Below, piece by piece: positions 1 through 8,343 of a stretch of 64,000 nt of DNA; positions within the stretch are counted from its first letter, which is position 1, and each line of letters begins with the position of its first letter. The notes under the pieces are model-generated. The model saw only the letters and a program-made list of their open reading frames with translations, searched no databases and was not told the origin of the DNA. Location: the NCBI RefSeq assembly GCF_000423005.1, contig NZ_AUHD01000005.1, positions 248,001-312,000 on the forward strand. Direction: 5' to 3'. The position numbers and the translations under genes are program-made. The DNA comes from Gelidibacter mesophilus DSM 14095 (GTDB taxonomy: Bacteria > Bacteroidota > Bacteroidia > Flavobacteriales > Flavobacteriaceae).

Positions 1-132
1 CTCTTCCGGTTTTGAGTTTTGGGCATCCGGGAAACCAAAACGCTCCAAAAGTTCTATATAATCGGCATTCGTCCATGCCTCTTTAAATTCTTCAACAGTT
101 TTTACACTATTGATAATGATATGATAAGTCAT
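1..132 (-). CDS. Hypothetical protein, N-terminal 44 codons only
   Basis: An open frame starts at an ATG (132-130) two bases downstream of the stop of the GNAT-nitrilase gene and runs off the left edge. The visible part begins MTYHIIINSVKTVEEFKEAW, with an acidic stretch at the edge. The very tight spacing suggests translation from the same mRNA as the upstream hydrolase. I do not recognise the family, and 44 residues are too few to assign a function. The start codon and reading frame are clear; the rest lies outside the window. Confidence 0.55.
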   Translation of the reverse strand, partial: MTYHIIINSVKTVEEFKEAWTNADYIELLERFGFPDAQNSKPEE

Positions 133-134
133 AA

Positions 135-1667
135 TTACTTCTTTTTTAATTCAAATAAATCTTTTCTTCTGTCTTTCAAATTTCTAACGCTACCAAATTG
201 GTTCAGCTCTCTTAAAAGATCAATATCCACATCAGCAATGAGGATCATTTCGGAATTCTGTGTGGCTTCTGCCTTTACCCCATTGGTAGGAAACGCAAAA
301 TCACAAGGTGTAAATACGGCAGATTGCGCGTATTGAATGTCCATATTTTGAACATTCGGCAAATTACCTACGCTTCCTGCAATGGCGACATAGCATTCGT
401 TTTCAATGGCTCTGGCTTGTGCGCAATGGCGGACTCGAGAAAAACCGTTTTGAGTATCGGTTAAAAATGGTACAAACAAGATATCCATGCCTTCATCTGC
501 CAAAATACGACTCAATTCAGGAAACTCCACATCATAACAAATGAGGATGCCAATTTTGCCGCAATCGGTGTCAAAAGCTTTCAACACGTTGCCACCAACC
601 ATGCCCCAAACTCTGGCCTCATCTGGTGTGATATGTAATTTTTCAAAACGTTCTGTGCTACCATCCCGTCGGCATAAATAACCCACATTAAAAAGTTGGC
701 CATCTACCACTTCCGGCATACTGCCGGTTATGATATTGATATTGTAAGAAATAGCAAGTTTTGAAAAACGCTGTACCATTTCTGGAGTATGCTTTGCCAA
801 TTCTCTGATGGCTTCAGGAGTTGATAAGTGATTGTTTCCCGCCATTAATGGGGCGTTGAAAAACTCAGGAAATAATGCAAAATCACTTCGATATCCAGAA
901 ACAGAATCAATGAAAAATTCAGCTTGCTGCATCATTTCTTCAATGTCTTTATACAATCGCATTTGCCATTGTACCAATCCGAGGCGTACAACCTTCTTGA
1001 TGGTGGTTGCCTTTTTTGATTTTTTCTCGTAGTAAATATTACTCCATTCCAACAACACCGCATAATCCTGGGAAGAAGCATCACCTTCGAGATAATTTTT
1101 CAGAATACGTGTGGGATGGAAATCATTGGAGATTTGGAAATTAAGCACGGGATCATGAATTTCCTTACGTCGTACCTTATCGATGTATTGTTTGGGTGTT
1201 AATGTATCTGCAAATTTGTGATAGTTGGGAATGCGGCCACCAAATGCCAAACCTCTCAGGTTTAAACGTTCACACAGTTCTTTGCGATAGTCATACAAAC
1301 GTCGTCCCAATCTTAAGCCTCTGAATTCTGGTTTAATGAACACATCAATTCCGTAAATCACATCGCCGTTGTTATTATGGGTGCTGAAGGTGTAATTTCC
1401 CGTAATGTCTTTATAGGTATGGTTGTCATCAAATTGATCATAATCAACGATAATACTCAAAGCGCAACCTGCAATTTGATTGTTTATTTTAATGACCACC
1501 TGACCTTCTGGAAACTCTTCGGTCAGTTTTTTAATTTGATGCTCTTGCCAGAAGGCATCAGGCATTGTGGTATAAGAAGCAATCATCGCTTCTTTTAACT
1601 CTTGGTAATCTTCTAGGTTTAAATATTTTAATTCGATATTTTCAATGTCTTCCATGGTGTGATTCAA
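135..1667 (-). CDS. GNAT acetyltransferase / carbon-nitrogen hydrolase (nitrilase superfamily) fusion
   Basis: This 510-residue protein joins two domains. Residues about 10-220 form a GNAT-like N-acyltransferase with an acetyl-CoA loop-like segment (PEFRGLRLGRRLYDYR). Residues about 228-505 form a carbon-nitrogen hydrolase with the nitrilase Glu-Lys-Cys set: FPEFF (Glu), KLHITPDE (Lys) and ILICYDVEFPE (nucleophile Cys). Such enzymes hydrolyse amides or nitriles in the cytosol; the substrate of this fusion type is not known to me. A TAnnTTTG-type box lies just upstream. The ATG at 1655 (MEDIENIELK) is an equally plausible start. The next gene begins 2 bp after its stop, so the two are probably co-transcribed. 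The family call is secure, the substrate is not. Confidence 0.88.
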   Translation of the reverse strand: MNHTMEDIENIELKYLNLEDYQELKEAMIASYTTMPDAFWQEHQIKKLTEEFPEGQVVIKINNQIAGCALSIIVDYDQFDDNHTYKDITGNYTFSTHNNNGDVIYGIDVFIKPEFRGLRLGRRLYDYRKELCERLNLRGLAFGGRIPNYHKFADTLTPKQYIDKVRRKEIHDPVLNFQISNDFHPTRILKNYLEGDASSQDYAVLLEWSNIYYEKKSKKATTIKKVVRLGLVQWQMRLYKDIEEMMQQAEFFIDSVSGYRSDFALFPEFFNAPLMAGNNHLSTPEAIRELAKHTPEMVQRFSKLAISYNINIITGSMPEVVDGQLFNVGYLCRRDGSTERFEKLHITPDEARVWGMVGGNVLKAFDTDCGKIGILICYDVEFPELSRILADEGMDILFVPFLTDTQNGFSRVRHCAQARAIENECYVAIAGSVGNLPNVQNMDIQYAQSAVFTPCDFAFPTNGVKAEATQNSEMILIADVDIDLLRELNQFGSVRNLKDRRKDLFELKKK

Positions 1668-1684
1668 TCTTGGTTGGTTTTCTG

Positions 1685-1692
1685 CAAAGATA
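1685..1692 (-). promoter_or_regulatory. Bacteroidota -7 box (TATCTTTG) of the GNAT-nitrilase gene
   Basis: The minus strand reads TATCTTTG, matching TAnnTTTG, 17 bp upstream of the ATG at 1667. I see no clear TTTG -33 element at the usual distance, so this is a single-element match. Confidence 0.4.
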
Positions 1693-1717
1693 GTCGTTTG
1701 GACATCTTCATTTTGTT

Positions 1718-2170
1718 TTATTTTAAAGTCTTAATACCTTCGTAAGCTACAATGGCCACGGCATTGGCAAGGTTTAAACTGCGCACATGTGGACTAAATA
1801 ATGGTATTTTGTAAAGATGTGCTTTATGGGATTCAAGAATAGTTTTGGATAGACCTACAGACTCCTTTCCAAAAACTAAAAACAAATGATCCTCAAATGG
1901 AATGTCCCAATAGTCTTTGTCGCCATGACTTGATAGAAATGCCATTTTTTTATCGTGATGTTCCTCAAAAAAGATGGCGACATTGTCATAGGTGCGAATG
2001 TTGACGTGTGGCCAATAATCTAATCCGGCACGTTTTAAACGGGCATCGGTAATTTCAAATCCGAATGGTTTTACCAAGTGCAAATGTGCTCCGGAAGCTA
2101 AGGCTAATCTGCCGATATTTCCCGTATTATTTGGGATTTCAGGTTCGATTAGTACGATATTTAATGGCAT
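1718..2170 (-). CDS. trmL: tRNA (cytidine(34)-2'-O)-methyltransferase TrmL
   Basis: A 150-residue SPOUT-class methyltransferase, the normal size for TrmL. It methylates the ribose of the wobble nucleotide of certain tRNA-Leu species using S-adenosylmethionine, in the cytosol. Visible motifs are the N-terminal IVLIEPEIPNNTGNIGRLAL, the central LVFGKESVGL and the C-terminal VRSLNLANAVAIVAYE, which builds the trefoil-knot SAM site. It lies between the GNAT-nitrilase gene and a small charged protein, all on the minus strand. Housekeeping gene; the assignment is confident from the three knot motifs and the length. Confidence 0.93.
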   Translation of the reverse strand: MPLNIVLIEPEIPNNTGNIGRLALASGAHLHLVKPFGFEITDARLKRAGLDYWPHVNIRTYDNVAIFFEEHHDKKMAFLSSHGDKDYWDIPFEDHLFLVFGKESVGLSKTILESHKAHLYKIPLFSPHVRSLNLANAVAIVAYEGIKTLK

Positions 2171-2259
2171 AAATAAAGGATGTTATTTAAAATAAATGGT
2201 AGTTTAAGAAAATTGTTTATCAAAAGTTATTTTTGGCAATTCGCGCTATTTATAACCAA

Positions 2260-2296
2260 AAAGAAACCTATTCATTAAATAAGAATAGGTTTCTTT
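2260..2296. terminator. Bidirectional intrinsic terminator
   Basis: A 14-bp perfect stem (AAAGAAACCTATTC / GAATAGGTTTCTTT) with a 9-nt AT loop, followed by a T run on the plus strand and, reading the minus strand, by T-rich sequence. It ends minus-strand transcripts from the small gene at 2314-2457 before trmL. Confidence 0.75.
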
Positions 2297-2313
2297 TTTA
2301 AAAATACGAAAAA

Positions 2314-2457
2314 TCATTTTTTCGATTTTTGATCTTTTATCGTTTTTTTGTCAATATCAAACGTATTGGTGTCCATTTTTGTATCCGCTGTCGGATTTGT
2401 AGGATTGGTTTGATCTTTAGTAGTTTTAAACTTTTTATTATCTTTTATAATTCCCAT
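2314..2457 (-). CDS. Small Lys/Asp-rich hypothetical protein (47 aa)
   Basis: From the ATG at 2457 the product is 47 residues (MGIIKDNKKFKTTKDQ...), rich in Lys, Asp, Thr and Asn, with no hydrophobic segment or cysteine. An in-frame upstream ATG would give 61 residues. A strong terminator lies 18 bp after the stop, which supports a real transcript. Composition suggests a soluble, disordered protein. A second protein of the same style sits at 52981-53190. Function unknown. Confidence 0.45.
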   Translation of the reverse strand: MGIIKDNKKFKTTKDQTNPTNPTADTKMDTNTFDIDKKTIKDQKSKK

Positions 2458-2618
2458 GATTTCTATGTTTTTAATTGAATCATAAGATAAGAAAATCATC
2501 AGCGATTTCTATTAAAACTATCATAAAATACGTACCTAATTATTAAAGGATCGTAGAGCCGTAAATGATGGAACAAAGTCTTGGACAATTAAAGTTATAA
2601 AACTGTTGAAGAATAACT

Positions 2619-3029
2619 TCAAAATTGGGATACCTTTCCTATTTCATTAATTTCTATTTCATTTGGATTTTTTGGATCTGGACCATATTGGTTGGGACCT
2701 TTATCACCTTCTGTTAGTAATAAAACCAGTAACCAAATACTGCCAATTAAAGGGATTAAAGCTATAAAATAGAACCATCCACTTTTATTGACATCATGCA
2801 ATCTTCTAACTACGACGGCTATACTTGGAATTATAATTCCAAGGAGATAAATAACATAAAGTCCAAAAAATGCCTCAGTATCGGTTAGGGTCGCTAAAGT
2901 TCCAGAAATCATGGCAACGCCAATAATAAAAAGACAATTAAATAATACAAACATCCAGTATTCTTCACGTCTGGCACGTCCTTTAAAATTTGCATAATTG
3001 TCTCTGACTACTTTTAAATACCATTTCAT
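2619..3029 (-). CDS. DUF805 family inner-membrane protein
   Basis: A 136-residue protein opening with MKWYLKVVRDNYANFKGRAR and REEYWMFVLFN, the hallmark start of DUF805. It has about four hydrophobic segments (residues 25-45, 50-70, 80-90 and 95-110), the conserved VVRRLHDVNKSGWFYF block and a polar C-terminal tail with PDPKNPNE. It would sit in the inner membrane; the biochemical role of the family is not established. It has its own promoter overlapping the end of trpA, so it is probably transcribed separately from the trp operon. Confidence 0.85.
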   Translation of the reverse strand: MKWYLKVVRDNYANFKGRARREEYWMFVLFNCLFIIGVAMISGTLATLTDTEAFFGLYVIYLLGIIIPSIAVVVRRLHDVNKSGWFYFIALIPLIGSIWLLVLLLTEGDKGPNQYGPDPKNPNEIEINEIGKVSQF

Positions 3030-3060
3030 AAGTTGATTAGTTTAGGGTTGATTAGGGGGG

Positions 3061-3092
3061 CAAATATATATTTTAATTTAGAATAGAGCGAA
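3061..3092 (-). promoter_or_regulatory. Promoter of the DUF805 gene
   Basis: On the minus strand a -7 box TATATTTG (3061-3068) lies 32 bp before the DUF805 ATG. A TTCG element (3089-3092), close to the TTTG -33 consensus, is 20 bp further upstream, inside the 3' end of trpA. Confidence 0.5.
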
Positions 3093-3849
3093 CGAAGTTA
3101 CCGATATTATCTGTAGTATTGCTTGTAAGATCTTTAATGAATGCACTTCCAATAATGGCACCTTTTGCATACGTAGTGGCTTGCGTAAAGGATTCATGAT
3201 CAGAAATTCCGAAACCTATGATTTGCGGATTATTCAGGTTCATATCAGCTATACGTTTGAAATAATCTGTTTGAGTGTCTCCAAAACCAGAACTGCTTCC
3301 AGTAACACTGGCGCTACTTACCATATAAATAAAACCTTTTGAAATGGAATCGATAAAACGAATGCGCTCCTCGGAAGTTTGTGGTGTAATCAAAAATGCG
3401 TTGATGATGTCATGTTGCTCAAAAATAGCTTTATAGTGCTGGTTATAAACATCTACGGGCAGATCTGGAATAATAAGTCCGTCAATGCCAACTTCGGCAC
3501 ATTTCTTACAAAATGCTTCCACACCGTATTGCAAAATCGGATTAAAGTATCCCATAATAATGAGTGGAATTGTGACTGTTTTTCTGATGTCTTTAAGTTG
3601 TTCAAAAAGAAGTTCTGTAGTCATCCCATTTTTTAAAGCTTGGGTTGAACTTGCCTGAATGGTTGGTCCATCCGCCAAAGGATCACTAAAAGGCAATCCG
3701 ATTTCTATCATTTCCACACCGTTTTTTTCCAAATCTTGGATGATGCCTGCTGTTTCATTGAGATTTGGGTAGCCGGCGGTGAAGTATATTGAAAGTAGCT
3801 TTCCGTTACTGTTTTCTTGTAGTTTTTGATTTATTCTATTCATGTTCAC
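3073..3849 (-). CDS. trpA: Tryptophan synthase alpha chain
   Basis: A 258-residue TIM-barrel protein that cleaves indole-3-glycerol phosphate to indole and glyceraldehyde 3-phosphate and channels indole to TrpB. Motifs: residues 47-62 MIEIGLPFSDPLADGP (catalytic Glu and Asp region), GIDGLIIPDLP near 125, and FGISDHESF with GSAFIKDL at the phosphate site. Length is normal. It is the last gene of the trp operon and is separated from trpB by 341 bp of repeats and hairpins. A second ATG two codons in is also possible. No missing catalytic residue was seen. Confidence 0.96.
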   Translation of the reverse strand: MNMNRINQKLQENSNGKLLSIYFTAGYPNLNETAGIIQDLEKNGVEMIEIGLPFSDPLADGPTIQASSTQALKNGMTTELLFEQLKDIRKTVTIPLIIMGYFNPILQYGVEAFCKKCAEVGIDGLIIPDLPVDVYNQHYKAIFEQHDIINAFLITPQTSEERIRFIDSISKGFIYMVSSASVTGSSSGFGDTQTDYFKRIADMNLNNPQIIGFGISDHESFTQATTYAKGAIIGSAFIKDLTSNTTDNIGNFVRSILN

Positions 3850-3867
3850 TTCCCGCGAAAACGGGAA
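3850..3867. repeat. Palindromic repeat, trp copy 1
   Basis: TTCCCGCGAAAACGGGAA: 7-bp arms (TTCCCG / CGGGAA core), directly abutting the trpA start codon. It belongs to the same family as the copies at 3887, 5381, 5545, 8123, 8366 and 8952. Confidence 0.75.
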
Positions 3868-3886
3868 TCATTTTTAGTTAAACTTC

Positions 3887-3906
3887 ATTCCCGCGAAAGC
3901 GGGAAT
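3887..3906. repeat. Palindromic repeat, trp copy 2
   Basis: ATTCCCGCGAAAGCGGGAAT, a near-perfect 20-bp palindrome in the trpB-trpA gap, 19 bp from copy 1 and in the same orientation, so the two form a tandem pair. Confidence 0.8.
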
Positions 3907-3969
3907 CTCATCTTGTTAATTTCAATTTTAGTTCTTCTCCTTTTGATGGAGGATTGGCTTTTACCTTCC

Positions 3970-3999
3970 GTATTCAGTTTCTTAATAGAAACTGAATAC
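3970..3999. repeat. 12-bp perfect hairpin in the trpB-trpA gap
   Basis: GTATTCAGTTTC and GAAACTGAATAC pair perfectly around a 6-nt loop (TTAATA). No T tract follows on the minus strand, so it is not a typical terminator. It could stabilise or process the trpB mRNA 3' end or be another dispersed repeat. The rest of 3850-4190 holds only purine-rich degenerate sequence and no convincing gene. Confidence 0.6.
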
Positions 4000-4190
4000 A
4001 CTTTCCGTTTAAAAAAGGAAGGAATTCTTATTAGTAGCACTTTAATCACAATTATTATTCAAATCAGCCGTGACCGCATTAAGGATTGCTCACGATTTAA
4101 TTATTAATCGAATGTTGTCGGAGCTGATAGAAGCGAGCGACTATCAAAAGCGCAACCCATTAACATGACATCCTAACACTAATTAAAACA

Positions 4191-5372
4191 TTACAATTTA
4201 AAGTGCTTTATATAAGTCTCCAAATCCTTATCGCCACGACCTGACAAACTAACCACAACGATGGCATCAGGTGGAAACTTTTTATGTTGAAGAACGGCCA
4301 AGGCATGAGAACTTTCAATGGCCGGAATAATTCCTTCCATTTTACAGAGTTCCAAACCTGATGTCATAGCATCATCATCGGTAATGGCTATGAATTCTGC
4401 CCGTCCACTTGTGTACAAATGGGCATGCATAGGTCCTACACCAGGATAATCCAATCCCGCAGAAATACTGTAAGGCTCGGTAATTTGCCCATCTTGTGTT
4501 TGCATTAAAAGTGTTTTACTACCATGAATAATCCCTTCCTTTCCTAAAACGGAAGTAGCCGCACTTTCACCGGAATGTACTCCTTTCCCGGCTGCCTCCA
4601 CGGCAATAAGCTTGACGTCTTTATCCTCCAAGAAGTGATAAAAGGCCCCCGCAGCATTACTGCCACCACCCACACAAGCCACTACATAATCGGGTTTTGA
4701 GGTGCCTTCTTTTTCTTTGAGCTGCCATTGGATTTCTTCAGAAACAATAGCCTGAAAACGCGCCACCATATCTGGATAGGGGTGCGGGCCTACCACGCTG
4801 CCTATAATATAATGGGTGTCCACAGGGTTGTTGATCCAATCGCGAATGGCTTCATTGGTTGCATCCTTTAAAGTACGGCTCCCAGAAAGTGCAGGAAGAA
4901 CTTTAGCGCCCAGCATTTTCATTCGGGCGACATTGGGCGCTTGTCGGGCAATGTCAATTTCGCCCATGTAGACAATACATTCCAATCCCATCAGGGCACA
5001 AACCGTTGCTGTGGCCACGCCATGCTGACCAGCGCCAGTTTCCGCAATGATTCTATGCTTGCCAAGACGTTTAGCCATTAATATTTGACCAATGGTGTTG
5101 TTGATTTTATGAGCACCCGTGTGGTTAAGATCTTCGCGCTTCAAATATATTTTGGTATGGTATTTCTCACTTAATCTTTTTGCGAAGTAGAGTGGGGAAG
5201 GACGGCCTACATAATCTTTAAGCAGCGCATTGAATTCTTCTTGGAATTCTGGTTCTGCCATAACTTTTAGATAGTTTTGGCGCAATTCTTCCACATTGGG
5301 ATAAAGCATTTCTGGAATGAATGCGCCACCAAATTCCCCATAATATCCTTTTTCGTCGATGTTGTATGTCAT
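4191..5372 (-). CDS. trpB: Tryptophan synthase beta chain
   Basis: A 393-residue PLP enzyme that condenses indole with L-serine to give tryptophan. I place the start at 5372 ([18 protein letters not shown]), which matches the family N-terminus. The in-frame extension to 5420 is repeat-derived sequence (KISAFAG). Motifs: [13 protein letters not shown] with the PLP-binding Lys, [19 protein letters not shown] at the phosphate loop and SGRGDKDL near the C-terminus. With this start trpF no longer overlaps it; the gap is 44 bp and contains a degenerate palindrome. Confidence 0.95.
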   Translation of the reverse strand: MTYNIDEKGYYGEFGGAFIPEMLYPNVEELRQNYLKVMAEPEFQEEFNALLKDYVGRPSPLYFAKRLSEKYHTKIYLKREDLNHTGAHKINNTIGQILMAKRLGKHRIIAETGAGQHGVATATVCALMGLECIVYMGEIDIARQAPNVARMKMLGAKVLPALSGSRTLKDATNEAIRDWINNPVDTHYIIGSVVGPHPYPDMVARFQAIVSEEIQWQLKEKEGTSKPDYVVACVGGGSNAAGAFYHFLEDKDVKLIAVEAAGKGVHSGESAATSVLGKEGIIHGSKTLLMQTQDGQITEPYSISAGLDYPGVGPMHAHLYTSGRAEFIAITDDDAMTSGLELCKMEGIIPAIESSHALAVLQHKKFPPDAIVVVSLSGRGDKDLETYIKHFKL

Positions 5373-5380
5373 AATGTTTG

Positions 5381-5399
5381 TTCCTGCGAAGGCAGAAAT
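5381..5399. repeat. Palindromic repeat, trp copy 3 (degenerate)
   Basis: TTCCTGCGAAGGCAGAAA retains most of the family palindrome with one arm mutated. It sits between trpF and the true trpB start and creates a false in-frame extension of trpB. Confidence 0.6.
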
Positions 5400-5416
5400 C
5401 TTGCTTTTTTGAGACT

Positions 5417-6196
5417 TCACGGGTTTTCAAAACCTTTGAGGTCAGGGTTAATGTTATGTTTAAATTTTTTTAACAATGCGATGTTTTTCAATCCGGGTTC
5501 CATCTCGAATTTACTGTTGACGTCGATGGCGTGGCAATACTGAGATTCCTGTTTTTGCAGGAATTTGGCGAGCTTGTCTGCTTCCTCCAAGCCAATCCCT
5601 CCGCTTAAAAAATAAGGTTTGGTGGAAGGGTAATTTTTCAAAACTTCCCAATTGAAAGCATACCCGTTGCCGCCCGGTAATTTCCCTTTGGTATCGAACA
5701 AATAATAATCACACACCAATTCGTAAGGCTGTAATTTGTCAAAATTGAAATGGTTTTTGATGGAGAACACTTTAATTATTCCAATTTGTACGTCATTGCG
5801 AGCGAAGCGTGGCAATCTTTTTTCCTTTATAGAGCTCACTTCGTCAATTCTCTCTTCAAAAAGACGTCTTAACTTCAAGCAAAACTCCGGTGGTTCCTCC
5901 CCATGCAACTGCACCAGATCCAAACCGTGTTTTTTTGTCTTTTCTAAAATTTCCTCAATTGACGCATTCACAAATACGCCCACTTTCTTAATATGTGAAG
6001 GTAATTCTGGAATGGTACCATCGAAAAACCGCGACGATTTTTCATAAAATATAAATCCAAGATAATCGGGCTGGAGCAAAGCAATTTCAGCGATATTGTC
6101 GCTGTATTTCATGCCGCAAACTTTGATTCTTACCCCAGCTTTCTCAAAAGGAGAGGGGGTTTGATCCGGAATGTTTATGGTATTTTTGCTGCTCAT
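5417..6196 (-). CDS. trpF: Phosphoribosylanthranilate isomerase with repeat-derived insertions
   Basis: It isomerises N-(5-phosphoribosyl)anthranilate to the carboxyphenylamino-deoxyribulose intermediate. The core is recognisable: [12 protein letters not shown] with the catalytic Cys (residues 24-35), LVQLHGEE (94-101), IIKVFSI after the insert, [13 protein letters not shown] with the catalytic Asp, and AIDVNSKFE near the end. At 259 residues it is about 50 longer than the usual 205-215. The excess is an N-terminal stretch before IKVCGM, an in-frame block at about residues 114-136 containing RLPRFARND, and a short palindrome encoding FLQKQES. All the catalytic motifs remain and the frame is open, so it may still work. 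The 3' neighbour is trpB. Confidence 0.9.
   Translation of the reverse strand: MSSKNTINIPDQTPSPFEKAGVRIKVCGMKYSDNIAEIALLQPDYLGFIFYEKSSRFFDGTIPELPSHIKKVGVFVNASIEEILEKTKKHGLDLVQLHGEEPPEFCLKLRRLFEERIDEVSSIKEKRLPRFARNDVQIGIIKVFSIKNHFNFDKLQPYELVCDYYLFDTKGKLPGGNGYAFNWEVLKNYPSTKPYFLSGGIGLEEADKLAKFLQKQESQYCHAIDVNSKFEMEPGLKNIALLKKFKHNINPDLKGFENP
5545..5564. repeat. Palindromic repeat inside trpF (copy 4)
   Basis: ATTCCTGTTTTTGCAGGAAT: 7-bp arms around TTTTTG, within the coding sequence and translated in frame as part of FLQKQES just before the conserved AIDVNSKFE segment. Confidence 0.65.
5791..5818. repeat. GCGAGCGAAGC-type repeat inserted in trpF
   Basis: The core CATTGCGAGCGAAGCG followed by TGGCAATCT resembles a dispersed palindromic repeat seen in several bacterial genomes (from memory, not searched). 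It differs in sequence from the TTCCTGCG family. Here it encodes RLPRFARND in frame within TrpF. Confidence 0.65.
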
Positions 6197-6252
6197 TTAA
6201 GTCTTGGTTAAACTGAGTTTTATATAAGTAATGCCCTCCTTTTTTGGAGGAA

Positions 6253-7035
6253 TTAGAGGAGGTTTTTAATGAATGATTTTGCACTTTCTCCTGCATTATC
6301 TGTTTTCATGAAATTTTCTCCAATTAGAAAACCTTGATAGCCGTATGGTTGTAATTCTTTGATAGCTTCAACGTTGCTGATACCGCTTTCTGAGATCTTT
6401 ATAAGATCGTTCGGAATTAACGTGCTCAAATGTTTGCTTGTTTCGAGACTGACCTCGAAGGTTTTTAAATTTCTATTATTAACGCCCATCATGTCTAAAC
6501 TGGGCATGACAGATTTGTGCAATTCTTCCTCGTTATGGATCTCTAGAAGCACTTCGAGGGTTAGGTTTTTTGCCAGTTCTGACAATTGCTTAATTTCTTT
6601 TTGGGTTAAAATAGCAGCAATAAGCAAAATAACATCGGCGCCATACGCTTTGGCTTCCAATATTTGGTACGGATCGATGATAAATTCTTTTCGTAACAAT
6701 GGTAAATTACAACTGGCCCTTGCCAATAGTAAATCGTCTAAAGAGCCCCCAAAATATTTCCCATCGGTCAAAACCGACATCCCGCAAACTCCAGCAAATT
6801 CATAACCTTGCGCGACGTCAAATACGTTGAGGTTTTGATTTATAATGGACTTCGATGGCGAACGACGCTTGTGTTCAGCAATAATGCCTGAATCACTATT
6901 CTTTAAATTATCAACTAGAGAAATCGTTTCTCTTTCAAACAACACCGATTGCTCCAATTGTGAAGTAGGAATAATTGATTTTCTTAAATCAACTTCTTTT
7001 CGTTTATCAGTAACTATTTTATCTAGAATATTCAT
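6253..7035 (-). CDS. trpC: Indole-3-glycerol phosphate synthase
   Basis: A 260-residue TIM-barrel enzyme that closes the indole ring to make indole-3-glycerol phosphate, the TrpA substrate. I chose the ATG at 7035 (MNILDKIVTDKRKEVDLRK), the usual start. The in-frame ORF to 7104 adds ACPSETFAEAGRL, which is translated repeat. Motifs: IIAEHKRRSPSKS (catalytic Lys), LRKEFIIDPYQ (second Lys), VLLEIHNEEEL and GVNNRNLKTF, then ISESGI near the phosphate site. All catalytic positions look intact. trpD ends 86 bp upstream. Confidence 0.95.
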   Translation of the reverse strand: MNILDKIVTDKRKEVDLRKSIIPTSQLEQSVLFERETISLVDNLKNSDSGIIAEHKRRSPSKSIINQNLNVFDVAQGYEFAGVCGMSVLTDGKYFGGSLDDLLLARASCNLPLLRKEFIIDPYQILEAKAYGADVILLIAAILTQKEIKQLSELAKNLTLEVLLEIHNEEELHKSVMPSLDMMGVNNRNLKTFEVSLETSKHLSTLIPNDLIKISESGISNVEAIKELQPYGYQGFLIGENFMKTDNAGESAKSFIKNLL

Positions 7036-7060
7036 TTTTTTCAATCTTGTCTTCAGTCTT

Positions 7061-7087
7061 CCCGCCTCCGCAAAAGTTTCGGACGGG
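7061..7087. repeat. Degenerate inverted repeat between trpD and trpC
   Basis: CCCGCCTCCG and TTTCGGACGGG form an imperfect inverted repeat of about 27 bp. In the minus frame it reads CPSETFAEAGR, giving a spurious N-terminal extension of trpC. Confidence 0.5.
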
Positions 7088-7121
7088 CATGCAGTCTTCA
7101 GCATCTGATTTATACTGCGGA

Positions 7122-8117
7122 CTATTTTTTACTTAGTTCAACCAATTTATTAAATTTCTCGTTTGCTTTACCGCTTAGCAATGCCTCCTTTGCCAATCCA
7201 AAACTGTCTTCCTCAGATTTTTTGGTGACTGTCGCAATGGCCATCGCGGCATTGGCGCAAACCACATTATTTTGTGCTTCACTGCCTTGACCATTTAATA
7301 TTTGGGTAAAAATATTAGCGGCACTCTCTATAGAATCTCCACCGTAAATATCGCTTTGCTTTAAAATCTCTACGCCAAAAAAGTCCGGGGAGATAATGGT
7401 TTCTGAAGTATTGCGAACCACCTTGGCTGGCCCTGTCAATGAGATTTCATCATAACCATCCAAAGCATGCAGAATGGTGTAGTTGATAGCTGTGTTTTGG
7501 TAGAGATAGCTATACATTCTAAGCAATTCCAAATTGAAAACACCCACCAATTGATTTTTTGGAAATGCCGGATTGACCATCGGTCCTAACATATTGAAAA
7601 ATGTTTTCACCGCTAAGTCCTTACGGATGGGTGCCACATTTTTCATGGCAGGGTGGAAGAGTGGCGCGTGTAAAACGCAGATACTAGCCTCGTCCAAAGA
7701 CCGTTTTAGAAAATTAATATCTGAAGTGAATTTAATGCCCAAATACTCCATGACGTTCGAAGAGCCACAAGCAGAAGAAACGCCGTAATTGCCATGTTTG
7801 GTTACATTGACGCCTGCTCCTGCAGTGACAAAAGATGCTAAGGTAGAAATATTAAAAGTGTCTTTTCCATCGCCGCCAGTGCCGCATAAATCGATGCCGT
7901 TGTATTCGTCCAAATCTACGTGTAGGCATAATTCCAAAAGTGCATCCCTAAAACCTTGCAATTCTTCAATGGTGATGCTTCGCATCATATACACCGTAAG
8001 GAAAGATGCTATCTGGCTTTGATTATAATGTCCTTTCGAGATATTGACCAAGACGTGTTTCGCTTCTTCGCTAGAGATGCTTTCTTGGTTGATGAGTCTG
8101 TTGAGTATGTGTTTCAT
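7122..8117 (-). CDS. trpD: Anthranilate phosphoribosyltransferase
   Basis: A 331-residue enzyme that transfers phosphoribose from PRPP to anthranilate. The N-terminal helical domain (residues 1-65) precedes the PRPP-binding signature CGTGGDGKDTFNIST at about 80-95. The downstream TKHGNYGVSSACGSSNVME holds the KHGN anthranilate/PRPP contacts. Length and motifs are normal, and no insertion was seen, unlike trpF and trpG. It is a stand-alone TrpD, not a TrpGD fusion. The trpG-trpD gap of 226 bp contains a palindromic repeat and pyrimidine-rich degenerate sequence. Confidence 0.96.
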   Translation of the reverse strand: MKHILNRLINQESISSEEAKHVLVNISKGHYNQSQIASFLTVYMMRSITIEELQGFRDALLELCLHVDLDEYNGIDLCGTGGDGKDTFNISTLASFVTAGAGVNVTKHGNYGVSSACGSSNVMEYLGIKFTSDINFLKRSLDEASICVLHAPLFHPAMKNVAPIRKDLAVKTFFNMLGPMVNPAFPKNQLVGVFNLELLRMYSYLYQNTAINYTILHALDGYDEISLTGPAKVVRNTSETIISPDFFGVEILKQSDIYGGDSIESAANIFTQILNGQGSEAQNNVVCANAAMAIATVTKKSEEDSFGLAKEALLSGKANEKFNKLVELSKK

Positions 8118-8122
8118 ATTAC

Positions 8123-8140
8123 TTCCTGCGTAGGCAGGAA
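8123..8140. repeat. Palindromic repeat, trp copy 5
   Basis: TTCCTGCGTAGGCAGGAA, an 18-bp near-perfect palindrome, begins 6 bp upstream of the trpD start codon. The remainder of the 8118-8343 gap is pyrimidine-rich with a further degenerate copy near 8211-8235. Confidence 0.75.
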
Positions 8141-8343
8141 TCTTTTATTGTTAAACTTTATTCATTCTATATTAACTAAGGTTTGGATTATGTAAACCCT
8201 TCTCTTTTTTTTTCCTGCTTCCGCGGATTCCATCCACCTTCCATTTAAAAGGTGAGAATTTTTACAACTACTTAATTTTTGACATCTTTTATTAGATTTT
8301 ACATTTTAAAACTGAAGTAGTTACTTTCCCATAACTTCAAGGA

